This document shows, piece after piece, positions 44,577 through 54,748 of a DNA stretch of 64,000 nt (its first letter is position 1; every line of letters begins with the position of its first letter). The position numbers and the translations under genes are program-made. Source of the DNA: Chloroflexota bacterium (GTDB taxonomy: Bacteria > Chloroflexota > Anaerolineae > Anaerolineales > Villigracilaceae); assembly GCA_016213105.1 (NCBI GenBank), contig JACRBN010000003.1:62001-126000 (forward strand). Reading direction: 5' to 3'. The notes under the pieces were generated by a model that was given only the letters and a program-made list of their open reading frames with translations, was not told the DNA's origin and searched no databases.

Positions 44577-45273
44577 GGATGAGGTTTCCGTTTTCGTGCA
44601 GCAGATGGCCGAATGAGTACAGGGTCAGGTAGACGAACAGGTAGAAGGCCGCGAACAGCAGGGTAAAAGCCATCAGCCGCAGGGTGGGGTCGATGACCAG
44701 GCCCAGGATGGTGACGGCCACTTCGCCGGGGGCCTGCAGCAGGTCCCAGGAGTTGAAGCGCACGAAGCGCCCCAGGTACACGCCAAAGCTGCCCAGTAAC
44801 GAGACGATCAGGACGAAACTCCAGCCAGTTGTTTTTCCAAAGGTGCGCTGGATGATCTCGTGCATCATGTACAGTGAAACCAGCCCCAATAGCATGCCCG
44901 TCCACGAGAACCAGATCAACATGATTACGTCGTACCACAGCGGGGTATCCACCGATTGGCGAGCCAGGTGCTGGAGGTCGGTCAGGATGTAGGGGGCGTT
45001 GGGGAAGAAGATCAGCCACACGAAGGCGGTGACGGGAATGACGATGTACAGCCACCTGCGGCTCCATGAAAGGGTATAGGCGGCATAAGCCAGCACGAAG
45101 GGAATCCAGGCCAGGAAGAGGTTCCAGGTCAGGCCCGCGTAGCGTCCCGAGTCGCTGACGGTCATGCGCGCCCCGACCAGCAGCAGACTGATGAACGAGG
45201 CGCCCGCCATCAGGCCAAGGATGGCCAGTTTGTACTTGTTGCGATGGATGAAGGGGAGGATGGTTTGGAGCAT
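44566..45273 (-). CDS. DUF1361 membrane protein, first copy
   Basis: A 235-residue DUF1361 membrane protein with FVWLIFFPNAPYILTDLQHL and the later GVYLGRFVRFNSWDLL. It matches its downstream neighbour along the whole length (ALIWNLFLAWIPFV-type segments, ending LTLYSFGHLL). Two adjacent copies may form a heteromer. The ribosome site is poor. Function unknown. Confidence 0.88.
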   Translation of the reverse strand: MLQTILPFIHRNKYKLAILGLMAGASFISLLLVGARMTVSDSGRYAGLTWNLFLAWIPFVLAYAAYTLSWSRRWLYIVIPVTAFVWLIFFPNAPYILTDLQHLARQSVDTPLWYDVIMLIWFSWTGMLLGLVSLYMMHEIIQRTFGKTTGWSFVLIVSLLGSFGVYLGRFVRFNSWDLLQAPGEVAVTILGLVIDPTLRLMAFTLLFAAFYLFVYLTLYSFGHLLHENGNLIHDR

Positions 45274-45350
45274 GGCGTCTATTGTAGCATTTTCTGTCCC
45301 TTACTGGGCTGGAGGGTGTCTGGCCGCCGAACTGGCGAAGTATGCCGATA

Positions 45351-45848
45351 TTACTGTTGTTCCCGCAGGAAGAAGATCAGGTCGATGTCGCCTGGTGAAT
45401 GGCCCAGGTCGGTCAGCAGGGCGGCGGCTTCGGCGCGGTGCTGGGTGCCGTGATTGACAACATGCATCATCACGGGCCACAGGGCGGGTTCGGACATCGG
45501 ATCGCCGCGGGTGGTCTTGTAATCGAAGACGGAGCGCAGGCGCTCGTCGCTAACCGAGTCGACAAAGGCCAACAGTTTCGCTTCCTCTTCGGCCCAGCGG
45601 GAGCGCAGGTTGGCCAGATTCGGAAATTCCGCCTCCCTGATGCGGAAGATGGGCGAGGTGCCCTCCCAACGATTGCGCCAGATCCACTCCGCGAACAGGG
45701 TGTGGACAAGGGTGCCGCGAACCCCGCCGTGCGGAAAGGAGGCGGGCGCGCAGAATTGTTCGTCGCTCAGGCCTTCGGCGGCAGCCAGAATGTGCGCATT
45801 GGCCCAGGCGTTATAACGAAAGAGCAGTTGAAGGTCTTGTTTATTCAT
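45351..45848 (-). CDS. DinB-family metal-binding protein
   Basis: A 165-residue four-helix DinB-fold protein. The three metal-ligand histidines are visible in LVHTLFAEWIWRNRW and MMHVVNHGTQHRAEAA. DinB proteins bind Ni, Zn or Fe and include thiol-dependent (bacillithiol/mycothiol-type) transferases. AGGTGA six bases before the ATG at 45848 favours this start over an in-frame GTG at 45857. A second, more distant DinB protein is at 53934. Confidence 0.9.
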   Translation of the reverse strand: MNKQDLQLLFRYNAWANAHILAAAEGLSDEQFCAPASFPHGGVRGTLVHTLFAEWIWRNRWEGTSPIFRIREAEFPNLANLRSRWAEEEAKLLAFVDSVSDERLRSVFDYKTTRGDPMSEPALWPVMMHVVNHGTQHRAEAAALLTDLGHSPGDIDLIFFLREQQ

Positions 45849-46022
45849 GGGTTTCACCTGATGGTCGGTTATCGACGGGGACTGTGCGGATGCGCTCTAC
45901 TTTATTTTACCCGCGTCGAAGAATTCCAAATCGATGACGGTGGAGAGCAGGTGACAAACGCCACTTGAATTGCGGCCTGCGCAAGCATAAAATAACGCAA
46001 TTCATTCTCGATTGGAGACAGC

Positions 46023-46706
46023 ATGTCAATGGATTTGATTTCGCAAATTCTTCAAGCCCTGGGATATTTATTGCTGCTGGTGGTGCTGACGTATCTATGG
46101 ATCAAGGCGGCCCGCCAGCCGAACCTTCGTCGTTTTTGGATTTTGCTTGCCCTGGCATGGACGATGAATCTGTTCGGCAACATCGCCTGGATCATACACG
46201 ACCTCGTGACCGGGACCCTGCTGGATACGTTTTCGGCGGTCGATTTGTTCTACGTGGCGCATTATGGATTCGTCGCGGTGGCTCTCTGGCAATATCTCAC
46301 ACCCCTGCCTCGACGGGCCTGGCTCTGGATTGGAGCGGCGATGCTGGCGGTCAACGCGCTCGTCTGGGCGATCTATTTCGCTCCGCTGATGGCGCTCAAG
46401 AACGGGGCCTGGACCGACTTTCTGGGGGTTGCCATGTACCCTGTGTTGGATGCGGGCCTGATTGCGCTGGCCTGGCTGCGCTTTCGCGCGGCGCGCCGAT
46501 CCGCGTGGGACAGGGTTGCGCTGCTTCTATTTTTTGCCATGACAAGTTATGGGATTGCCAACACGATCAACATGACCAGTTATGTCTTCTCCATGAACCC
46601 CAGCGGGATTCCGCAGAACCTGTTCTGGATTCTGACGGATATTTTTATGCTGACGATGACGTTCGGCGTGAAGAAGGATATTCAACCCCTGCCTGCCTCA
46701 GGCTGA
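46023..46706 (+). CDS. Seven-segment membrane protein of unknown function
   Basis: A 227-residue membrane protein with about seven hydrophobic segments. It resembles the free-standing form of the N-terminal 7TM sensor found ahead of GGDEF or kinase domains (LWQYLTPLPRRAWLWIG, DRVALLLFFAMTSYGIAN), but no output domain follows. GGAGACAGC precedes the ATG. Function unknown. Confidence 0.7.
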   Translation: MSMDLISQILQALGYLLLLVVLTYLWIKAARQPNLRRFWILLALAWTMNLFGNIAWIIHDLVTGTLLDTFSAVDLFYVAHYGFVAVALWQYLTPLPRRAWLWIGAAMLAVNALVWAIYFAPLMALKNGAWTDFLGVAMYPVLDAGLIALAWLRFRAARRSAWDRVALLLFFAMTSYGIANTINMTSYVFSMNPSGIPQNLFWILTDIFMLTMTFGVKKDIQPLPASG

Positions 46707-46718
46707 TTCGGATCTTTC

Positions 46719-47639
46719 TTAGTGCGTCAGGAATTCGGCCAGCAGCGGGTTGAATTCCGCGGGCCGTTCGTAGTGCGGGATGTGGCCGCATTGGTCGAAG
46801 GCGTGCAGGGTGGCTTGGGGAATCAGTTTCAGCAGGTCGGCGCTGTGGGCGAAGGGGACGGTCGTATCCTGCCTGCCCCAGAACAGGCGGACGGGCTTGC
46901 CCAACGCGCCCAGTTGGCGATAGGTTTCGGAGAAGTCTCCCAGCATCCCATTGCGCATACTGGAGAGGATCGCCCGGCGGAAGCCTGCGAAGCGCATCTG
47001 CACGCGGTACCTGGCCTGGAATTCCTGGATGGTTTGCGGATCGAAGAAAGCGGAGGCCGCGTTTTTGACCATGCGCTCCCCGCCGAAGCCCAGCGCCAGT
47101 TCGCCCAGCAGGGGCAGCCTGAGAAGCCTGAGTCCGCGCAGGTTCACGGCGCGCACCCCCGCAGGGTCGATGAAGATGTTGCAGGCAACGCGCTCGGGGT
47201 GGCGGACGGTAAAGGCCGCAGAGATGGCTCCGCCCATCGAAAGGCCGACCAGGCTGACGGGCGCGCGCATGTCGAGCGCATCCAGCAGGTCGCGCAACTG
47301 ACGCACGAACAGGTCGAGGTTGTATTTGACCTGCGGGCGGTCCGACCATCCACGCCCGAACAGGTCGTAGCGCAGCACGCGAAAACCCGCGCGGGTGAGA
47401 TGGCTGAAGGTCGGGTCGAAAATGTAATACGGCACCGAAAATCCATGCACCAGCACCACGCTGGGACGGTTCGCCTTGACGGGTTCGGTGGGACGGTTTT
47501 CACCGTCGGGCAGGGACGCGTACGGGCTGCCCAATTCGTAATGCGTGATGCCATCCGGCAGGGATGCGAACGACCCGTCCGCGGAGGCACGGGTCGTTTC
47601 GTTCAGTTCGTGGGTTTCACCAAGATAGGGGAAGGGCAT
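46719..47639 (-). CDS. Alpha/beta hydrolase
   Basis: A 306-residue alpha/beta hydrolase. VVLVHGFSVPYYIFDP forms the oxyanion region, LVGLSMGG the nucleophile elbow (Ser), WGRQDTTVPF the acid and CGHIPHYERP the catalytic His. The family includes esterases, haloalkane dehalogenases and C-C hydrolases; the substrate is not determined. The ATG at 47639 was chosen as the first near the domain; the ribosome site is weak. It follows the molybdenum hydroxylase large-subunit gene by 55 bases. Confidence 0.85.
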   Translation of the reverse strand: MPFPYLGETHELNETTRASADGSFASLPDGITHYELGSPYASLPDGENRPTEPVKANRPSVVLVHGFSVPYYIFDPTFSHLTRAGFRVLRYDLFGRGWSDRPQVKYNLDLFVRQLRDLLDALDMRAPVSLVGLSMGGAISAAFTVRHPERVACNIFIDPAGVRAVNLRGLRLLRLPLLGELALGFGGERMVKNAASAFFDPQTIQEFQARYRVQMRFAGFRRAILSSMRNGMLGDFSETYRQLGALGKPVRLFWGRQDTTVPFAHSADLLKLIPQATLHAFDQCGHIPHYERPAEFNPLLAEFLTH

Positions 47640-47694
47640 GGTTGTTTCTGGCAGGGGCGGCCAAACAGGGGCGCAATCTCTGCGCCCCAAACGA

Positions 47695-49881
47695 TTATAT
47701 TTTTCCCAGCGCCCGCAGTACGCGCTCGGGTGTGAACGGGAATTCGTGTATCCATACGCCTGTGGCATTGTAGATGGCGGCCGCCACGGCGGGAGCGTAA
47801 GGCAGGTAGGGCAGCTCGCCCAGCCCGCGCGCGCCCCACGGCCCGTTCGGGTCGGGCACCTCGACCACCACCGCTTCGACCTGCTCGGGAATGTCGACGA
47901 TGGTCGGCAGCAGGTAGGTGCTGAACTGGTCGGTCACCACGCGGCCGTCGCGGGTCTTGTATTCCTCGGTGATGGCATAACCGTGGGCCTGCACCACCGC
48001 GCCTTCGATCTGGCCGACGACCAGGTCGGGGTTGATGGCCTTGCCGACGTCATCGGCGGCCACCACGCGCAGAACGCGCACGTGGCCCGTCTCGGTATCG
48101 ACTTCCACCTCCACGGCCTGGGCCGCGTAGGCGTATTGGAAGTTGGGCATCGAGTAGCCCGTGTCGTGATCCATGTGGGTGGTGGGCGGGGCCAGGTATT
48201 TGAACTCCGCGATGGCGGGACGTTCCTCGGCGTTCCACTTGGCGAGAGCCGCCTCCGCCGCACCCTTGATGGCGTTGCCCGCCATGAAGGTCATGCGCGA
48301 AGCCGAGACGGAGCCTGAGTTGCCCTGCAGGGCCGAGTCGGAGGTGCGGATCTCAACCTTGTCGGGCGAGATGCCCAGCGTGTGGGCGGCCATCTGCACC
48401 ATGACGGTGTGCGTGCCCTGGCCGACCTCCGCGCCTGCATGGTGCAGCACGGCGCGCTCGATCTGCCCGTTCCCGTAAACCTCGACCTTGGCCCAGCAGT
48501 TCTCCTGGTAGCCAAACGAGAAGCCGACGTTCTTAAAGCCCGCCGCAAAGCCGCGGCCGCGGACGATGGGGGAACCCTCCACGCTTTTCGCTCCAGGTTC
48601 CGCATCCCAGCCGAACTTGTCGCGGGCGGCCTGGATTACTTCGGTGATGCTGACGGGGTTGGGGGCGGGGGTGCCGACGGCCAGCGTATCGCCCTGTTGG
48701 AGCGCGTTCTTCAAGCGGAACTCGACGGGGTCCATGCCGAGTTTCTCGGCCAGCTTGTCCATTTGCAGTTCGGCCATGTACAGGGCCTGCGGCGCGCCAA
48801 ATCCGCGGAAGGCCGCGCCCGGCACGTTGTTGGTGTAGATGCCGTAGATGTCCGCCTTGATGTTGGGGATGAAATACGGGCCGGTGTGGGTGATGGTGGC
48901 GTTACCGAGCACCTTGTTGGAGGTGTACATGTACGCACCGCCGTCGCCGATCAGCTCGCTTTCGGCGGCCACCAGTTTGCCGTCCTTCGTGGCGCCCCAT
49001 TTGGCCTTGAGCAGCACCGCGTGGCGCTTGCCGTGCCCAATCATGGACTCGCGGCGGCTCCAGATGATCTTGACCGGCTTGCGCAGTTTCATGGTGGCCA
49101 GGGCCAGCACGATCTGCACCGACAGATCCTCGCGACCGCCGAAGGCGCCGCCGATGGCGGGATAGATGACGCGCACCTGTTGCTCGGGGAGGTTCAACGC
49201 GTGCGCAATCGACCCGCGGTCGGCGTGCGTCCACTGGCCCGCGCAGACCACGGTGATGCGGCCCTCCTCATCGAGGTAGGTCAGGCCCGCCTCGGGCTGG
49301 AGGTAGGCGTGTTCCTGCACGGGGGTGCGGTATTCGCCCTCGACGATCACGTCGGCCTGCGCGAAAGCCGCGTCGATGTCGCCCTTGCGGATGCGGTAAT
49401 GCACGCAGATGTTGTTCGTGCCGCGGTCAGGGTGCAGGACGGGCGCATCGGGCTGCATGGCTTTGACAGGGTCGAGCAGGGGCGGCAGGTCTTCGTAATC
49501 GACCTCGATCAGCTTGAGGGCGGCAGCGGCCTGGGCTTCGGTCTCTGCCACCACCACAGCCACCTGGTCGCCCACGAAGCGCACCATGTCGGTGTAGGGT
49601 TTGGCCGCGCCAGGTCCGCACAGCACGGGCTGGTCTGGGATCTGGAGTCCGTACTCATTGACGGGCACGTCCTTGGCGGTGTAAACCGCGGCCACACCGG
49701 GCGCAGCTTCAGCCTTGGAGGTGTCAATGCTCCTGACGCGCGCATACGGGCGTTCGGCGAAGAGGATCTTCATGAACAGCATGCCTGGCATCGAGAGATC
49801 GCCAGAGTAGGGCGTCACGCCTGTGACCTTGCCCAGGGCGTCGACGCGCGGAATGGATTGACCAACGGATTGGATAGTCAT
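47695..49881 (-). CDS. Molybdenum hydroxylase large subunit (xanthine dehydrogenase family)
   Basis: A 728-residue molybdopterin-binding subunit. It carries PYSGDLSMPGMLFMKIL near the start, AIGGAFGGREDLSVQ, AAFRGFGAPQ, HHAGAEVGQGTHTVM and the catalytic Glu in WGARGLGELP. The CO-dehydrogenase active-site loop with its special Cys is absent, so this is a xanthine/purine or aldehyde-type hydroxylase; the exact substrate is not evident. With the FAD-FeS fusion protein upstream it forms a complete enzyme. Selenium-dependent maturation is suggested by nearby yqeB. Confidence 0.93.
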   Translation of the reverse strand: MTIQSVGQSIPRVDALGKVTGVTPYSGDLSMPGMLFMKILFAERPYARVRSIDTSKAEAAPGVAAVYTAKDVPVNEYGLQIPDQPVLCGPGAAKPYTDMVRFVGDQVAVVVAETEAQAAAALKLIEVDYEDLPPLLDPVKAMQPDAPVLHPDRGTNNICVHYRIRKGDIDAAFAQADVIVEGEYRTPVQEHAYLQPEAGLTYLDEEGRITVVCAGQWTHADRGSIAHALNLPEQQVRVIYPAIGGAFGGREDLSVQIVLALATMKLRKPVKIIWSRRESMIGHGKRHAVLLKAKWGATKDGKLVAAESELIGDGGAYMYTSNKVLGNATITHTGPYFIPNIKADIYGIYTNNVPGAAFRGFGAPQALYMAELQMDKLAEKLGMDPVEFRLKNALQQGDTLAVGTPAPNPVSITEVIQAARDKFGWDAEPGAKSVEGSPIVRGRGFAAGFKNVGFSFGYQENCWAKVEVYGNGQIERAVLHHAGAEVGQGTHTVMVQMAAHTLGISPDKVEIRTSDSALQGNSGSVSASRMTFMAGNAIKGAAEAALAKWNAEERPAIAEFKYLAPPTTHMDHDTGYSMPNFQYAYAAQAVEVEVDTETGHVRVLRVVAADDVGKAINPDLVVGQIEGAVVQAHGYAITEEYKTRDGRVVTDQFSTYLLPTIVDIPEQVEAVVVEVPDPNGPWGARGLGELPYLPYAPAVAAAIYNATGVWIHEFPFTPERVLRALGKI

Positions 49882-49884
49882 GGT

Positions 49885-50304
49885 TTATCGCTGCTTCTTG
49901 GATATCTTGATCTTGACGGGTGGGGCATCGGTCGGGCCGTATTTCGACGGACCGGCGAAACGGTAGATCAGCGCATACAGAACAGAGATGATGCCCCCCA
50001 GGATGATGGAAAAGACCAGGGTGAGGGCAATATAGGCATACAGGTTCTTTACTCCGTCGATCCTGCCGAATATATCCGCCAGGCCCTTTGTGGAAAAGAA
50101 GAAATCGGGAAAATGGGGATACCCGAGCAATTGGTAGGGAAAGGGCCATTTGTTGGCCAGGATCAGATCCAGAGCGACCACACTGATGGCGATGGACATG
50201 GCGGGGATGATGACCGCCATCAAGCAGCCCAGCCCGTTCCAGATCGGGTGCGGTCCCTTGGGAGCTTCCTTTCTCTCTGCCTGTCTGACGCTATATCTGC
50301 CCAT
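49885..50304 (-). CDS. Two-pass membrane protein inside the molybdenum hydroxylase operon
   Basis: A 139-residue protein with two membrane segments (about 25-50 and 90-112) and a basic tail (PPVKIKISKKQR). It sits three bases from both neighbours, between the FAD-FeS and Mo subunit genes, and has a GGAG ribosome site. No family recognised. Its place suggests that it anchors the hydroxylase to the membrane or passes electrons on, but no haem or cluster ligands are seen. Confidence 0.72.
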   Translation of the reverse strand: MGRYSVRQAERKEAPKGPHPIWNGLGCLMAVIIPAMSIAISVVALDLILANKWPFPYQLLGYPHFPDFFFSTKGLADIFGRIDGVKNLYAYIALTLVFSIILGGIISVLYALIYRFAGPSKYGPTDAPPVKIKISKKQR

Positions 50305-50307
50305 GAC

Positions 50308-51711
50308 CTAGCTCCTTATCCTGCTGGCGTCTTCGACCGCCTGTACGATCTTGTAATAGCCCGTACAGCGGCACAGGTTGCCCGTGAACGCCTGCTCGAT
50401 TTCATTGCGCTGCGGGTGCGGATTTTCTTCGAGCAGTTTTGCGCCAGACATCAGGAAACCGGGCGTGCAATATCCGCACTGCACGGCATTGTCCTGGATG
50501 AAGGCTTCCTGGATGGGGTGCAATTTGTCCCCGTCTGCCAGTCCCTCCACGGTGACGATGGCGGCGCCATGCGCGCGCGGGGCGGGCACGAGACAGGCCA
50601 TCACCGCCTTGCCGTCCAGGAAAACGGTGCAGGCGCCGCATTCACCCTCGGCGCAGCCTTCCTTGGTGCCGATCAACAGGCCCTCTTCGCGCAGCAGGCG
50701 CAGGAGGGTCTTGTCGTGTCCACTGGCAAAGGACATCTGCCTGCCATTGACGGTGGTCACGATGGGATCGGGCGACTTGTGCGCGACAGGGGAAACCTGC
50801 CCATCGTCCCTGCCCCACAACAGGATCGGCTTGTTCGGGACCCCGGCTTGTTCCTGACCCTTGGAGATTTGCCTCAGCCCACGCAGGGTGCAGACGCGCA
50901 CCATTTCGCGGCGGTAATTGGCCGAACCGCGCAGGTCGTCGATCGGCCTGGAATCTTGCATGGCCAGGCGGGCGGCTTCGGCCATGACGGTTTCGTCCAG
51001 GGTTTTGCCGACCAGGTAGGCCTCGGCGTTCTGCGCGTGGATGATGGTGGGGGCCACCGCTCCCAGCGTGATCGAGGCTGATTTAACGGAACCCGCTTCG
51101 AGGTCCACCACCAGGGCCACGTTGACCACCGAAATGGCCTGGGCGCGGCGCAGGGCCAGCTTGATGAAAGTCCCATGCAGGCTGGTTTGCAGGGCGGGGA
51201 AGGAAATATCCACCAGCATTTCGTCGGGCTGCATTACGTTCCTGCGCACGCCCGTGTAGAAATTCTGGAGGGGCAGGGTGCGTTCGCCGCGCGCCGAGAG
51301 CAGGGTGACGGACGCGCCCAGCGCCATGAGCGGCGAGATGGTGTCGTTGGCGGGCGAGGCGGTAATCAGGTTGCCCGCCACGGTGCCGCGGTTACGGATC
51401 TGCGGGGCGCCCACTTCCCAGCAGGCGCGCATCAACGGGAAGGCGCGCTCGCGGATCAATTTGGAGGCGACGCAATGGTTGTGGGTCACCATTGGCCCCA
51501 GGTGAATGATGTCGTCTTCGTCGAGGGTGATGAGGTCGAGGGCGGGGATGCGGGTCACATCGATGAGCGTGTCCACCCCTTTGCGCGCCCCGCGTTCCAG
51601 CTCAAGGATCAGGTCCGTGGCTCCCGCCACAATGCGGGCGCGTTCCCCCTTTTCAGCCAGCAGATTCACGACTTCATCAGTGGTTGTTGCGGTAATGTAT
51701 TCGTGCCACAT
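50308..51711 (-). CDS. Molybdenum hydroxylase FAD subunit fused to 2Fe-2S subunit
   Basis: A 467-residue fusion. Residues 1-290 are the FAD-binding subunit ([17 protein letters not shown] and [19 protein letters not shown] grip FAD). Residues about 310-467 are the two-cluster 2Fe-2S subunit, with [22 protein letters not shown] for the plant-type cluster and QCGYCTPGF...NLCRCTGYY for the second. Eukaryotic-type xanthine dehydrogenases carry FeS before FAD; here the order is reversed. It passes electrons from the Mo site to FAD. GGAGCCATC precedes the ATG. Confidence 0.94.
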   Translation of the reverse strand: MWHEYITATTTDEVVNLLAEKGERARIVAGATDLILELERGARKGVDTLIDVTRIPALDLITLDEDDIIHLGPMVTHNHCVASKLIRERAFPLMRACWEVGAPQIRNRGTVAGNLITASPANDTISPLMALGASVTLLSARGERTLPLQNFYTGVRRNVMQPDEMLVDISFPALQTSLHGTFIKLALRRAQAISVVNVALVVDLEAGSVKSASITLGAVAPTIIHAQNAEAYLVGKTLDETVMAEAARLAMQDSRPIDDLRGSANYRREMVRVCTLRGLRQISKGQEQAGVPNKPILLWGRDDGQVSPVAHKSPDPIVTTVNGRQMSFASGHDKTLLRLLREEGLLIGTKEGCAEGECGACTVFLDGKAVMACLVPAPRAHGAAIVTVEGLADGDKLHPIQEAFIQDNAVQCGYCTPGFLMSGAKLLEENPHPQRNEIEQAFTGNLCRCTGYYKIVQAVEDASRIRS

Positions 51712-51730
51712 GATGGCTCCAGTTACGTAT

Positions 51731-51814
51731 CGTTGCGAGGAGGGTTATGCACCCGGCGAAGCAATCTCCCGGCATTGGGCTTGCATCGCCGCCCCAGCGG
51801 GGCTCCTCGCAACG
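51731..51814. repeat. Chloroflexi-type palindromic repeat
   Basis: Outer arms CGTTGCGAGGAG (51731-51742) and CTCCTCGCAACG (51803-51814) are perfect complements. The interior holds GAAGCAATCTCC, shared with the elements at 28923 and 62568. It fills the gap between the hydroxylase operon and the next gene. Confidence 0.82.
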
Positions 51815-51826
51815 ACATTGGTTTGA

Positions 51827-52351
51827 TTATTGTCCGCTGCCGGTGACGGCTTCGGAGCGTTTGTTGTAGGTTTCGACGGCCAGGCGGGCCAGCGAGGTCA
51901 CATTGCGGATGGCGGCGGGCAGGGAACTTTCATCGGCCAGGCTGGCTTCGACGTTGTCGAGCGCGCGCGCAACCTGTTCGGCCAGGTCGAAGAAGGCCGC
52001 GTCGAACTGGTAGATGGCCTCCAGTTCCTTTTCGTTGATCTTGACGGCGTCGAACATGCCCGAGTAGCCGCGCGGGGCGGTGCTGATCTTGTCGATGAAG
52101 GTGCGCAGCAACAGCGACGCCTTCTCCATGTCGTCGAGCTGGGCAATCATGCCGCTGTTGACCATCTCGACCTGCAAATTGGATGCGCGCTTCCACTGTT
52201 CCTCGAAGCGGCGCGCGACGGTGTCGCGCAAAACCTTGTCGGCGTCACGGCGGTTCTGGCGTTCGATATAGCCGTTGAAGCCTGGGATGAACCCGACCAG
52301 TTTCTTGAACGGGTCCACCTGTGATTTGATTTTTTCAAAGAAATCGCTCAT
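51827..52351 (-). CDS. Helical cytoplasmic protein of unknown function
   Basis: A 174-residue, almost entirely helical, charged protein without signal peptide or membrane segment. It starts MSDFFEKIKSQVDPFKKLVGFIPGFNGYIERQ; no family recognised. AGGAGG before the ATG is a strong ribosome site, so it is a real gene. It is divergent from the aldolase gene across a 430-base gap. Confidence 0.75.
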   Translation of the reverse strand: MSDFFEKIKSQVDPFKKLVGFIPGFNGYIERQNRRDADKVLRDTVARRFEEQWKRASNLQVEMVNSGMIAQLDDMEKASLLLRTFIDKISTAPRGYSGMFDAVKINEKELEAIYQFDAAFFDLAEQVARALDNVEASLADESSLPAAIRNVTSLARLAVETYNKRSEAVTGSGQ

Positions 52352-52781
52352 TGGAGCCTCCTGCGATAATATACGTCAAACTTGTGATTTGGTCGCCTTG
52401 CGGCAGTGGTTCAATTATACTGCCTGAAAACTAAAATGGGCATACTGTTGGTCATGCCTGCCGTGTGACCAATATCTTTCCTCGAAAGGAAACGGCGCGA
52501 ATTTGCCGATTTGCGCCATTTTTCCCGCTCCATCCCGTTCAGACAAGTGTATAATTCGAATAGTAAACGATTTCACATGCGCACAACCCATAAGAAAACG
52601 CCGGATGAAATGGCGGCTCCGCTGGGGAGGGCCCGGGCGGCGCGGCAAGCGGCAATGTGAGATCGGCGAAAAAACAAGCAAGCTGGTGCGGGTCGGCGCG
52701 TTTCAAGGAACTCGAAGCGGCCTGCATCCAGAAAAAATCATAACCGCCTGGCGCGTATGCCGCCGGGCAAGGAGAATCGTA
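52352..52781. other. Long leader region of the aldolase gene
   Basis: A 430-base divergent gap. GTGTATAAT at 52548-52555 supplies a TATAAT box, but no good -35 is seen. The 225 bases between it and the aldolase start carry no clear gene; a 27-codon frame from 52578 lacks a ribosome site. A long untranslated leader is possible. No riboswitch was recognised. Confidence 0.45.
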
Positions 52782-53846
<1,065 letters not shown>

Positions 53847-53864
53847 CTGCAAGTGAACCATGAG

Positions 53865-53899
53865 AAGAGGCGTCGTCCCTGCGGGCGGCGCCTCTTTTT
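53865..53899 (+). terminator. Intrinsic terminator of fbaB
   Basis: AAGAGGCG and CGCCTCTT arms, extended by a slightly imperfect GC stem, enclose a small loop and are followed by T5. It begins 19 bases after the stop. Confidence 0.88.
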
Positions 53900-53933
53900 G
53901 CGTATCAACATGGTTCGGCGGGGATGTGTTGTG

Positions 53934-54458
53934 TCAGGAGCCGCTGTTCGCCGACTTTTCAGCCTCTTCCTTCAAGATTTCCTCCCACCACAATCCCATT
54001 CTCAGGAGCGTGTCGCCATGCTCGTAGGTATGCTGGAAGGTCTTGGTGACCACCATGGATAAGGGCTTGAGTCCCCACAGCGTCTCACGCGGCTCGTCCC
54101 ACTCCACGGCCCCAAGCTGATCGAGGAGCGCGATCTGCTGCTGTCGAATGCCGCGGAATTGCGCGATCAACTGCGCGGACCCGCGCTCACGGACGCCGGC
54201 CCAGGCCTCGTCATCGTCCGGCCAGTCGCTTTCCGCGAAGTCTGCGCCTTCCACCCACGCAGCCATGGCGGGCAGGGCCAGGCATCTTTCGTATTCGGTC
54301 ACGTGCCACACGTGACGCGAAGGCGACCAGGTGCCGAGATAGCCAGGGTCGGGGGGGAGTTGTTCGAGAAAAGCGGACGGGATGCGGGAAAATGCCCACT
54401 CGAAGCCGTCCGCGCTGGCCTTGAGTTGATAACGGAACCATGCGCACCAGTCTGTCAT
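53934..54458 (-). CDS. DinB-family protein
   Basis: A 174-residue DinB-fold protein. RHVWHVTEYERCL and FQHTYEHGDTLLRMG supply the histidine ligands of the usual metal site. GGAGGTCAGACA before the ATG sets the start. It is only distantly similar to the DinB protein at 45351. It is convergent with the aldolase gene. The transferase or hydrolase substrate is unknown. Confidence 0.85.
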   Translation of the reverse strand: MTDWCAWFRYQLKASADGFEWAFSRIPSAFLEQLPPDPGYLGTWSPSRHVWHVTEYERCLALPAMAAWVEGADFAESDWPDDDEAWAGVRERGSAQLIAQFRGIRQQQIALLDQLGAVEWDEPRETLWGLKPLSMVVTKTFQHTYEHGDTLLRMGLWWEEILKEEAEKSANSGS

Positions 54459-54748
54459 TGTCTGACCTCCAACGTACAGGATTGTATTGTAGAAAAAACG
54501 AAGCCATGCGGGCGCGAATCGTCCCGAATGGGAACTCCTATTTTACAACACGGAATTCGAAATGCGTTCTGCCCGTGGGCAAAGTGTGACGCAAAGGTTG
54601 TCAGCTACTCCTGCTCAAGCCGCCGTCCTTGGCGGCGTTGTACGGGTAAACCCTGCGCCGTGGACAGCGCAGGGAGCCGATTGCCTGACATGTTTTGCAT
54701 GCACACCAGACGCGAAATCCCGACGCGAAGCCTGCCGCAGCCGCCCGC
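54459..54748. other. Gap without a recognised gene
   Basis: About 290 bases between two minus-strand genes. Short frames on both strands lack ribosome sites. No clear hairpin terminator or RNA gene is seen. Confidence 0.45.

Noticed and set aside
48382-51081. An 899-codon plus-strand frame over the hydroxylase operon
   Set aside because: Antisense to three well-supported genes; His/Gly/Val-rich translation without motifs.
52578-52661. 27-codon leader frame upstream of the aldolase gene
   Set aside because: No ribosome site, low-complexity Arg/Ala content and no link to known attenuation.
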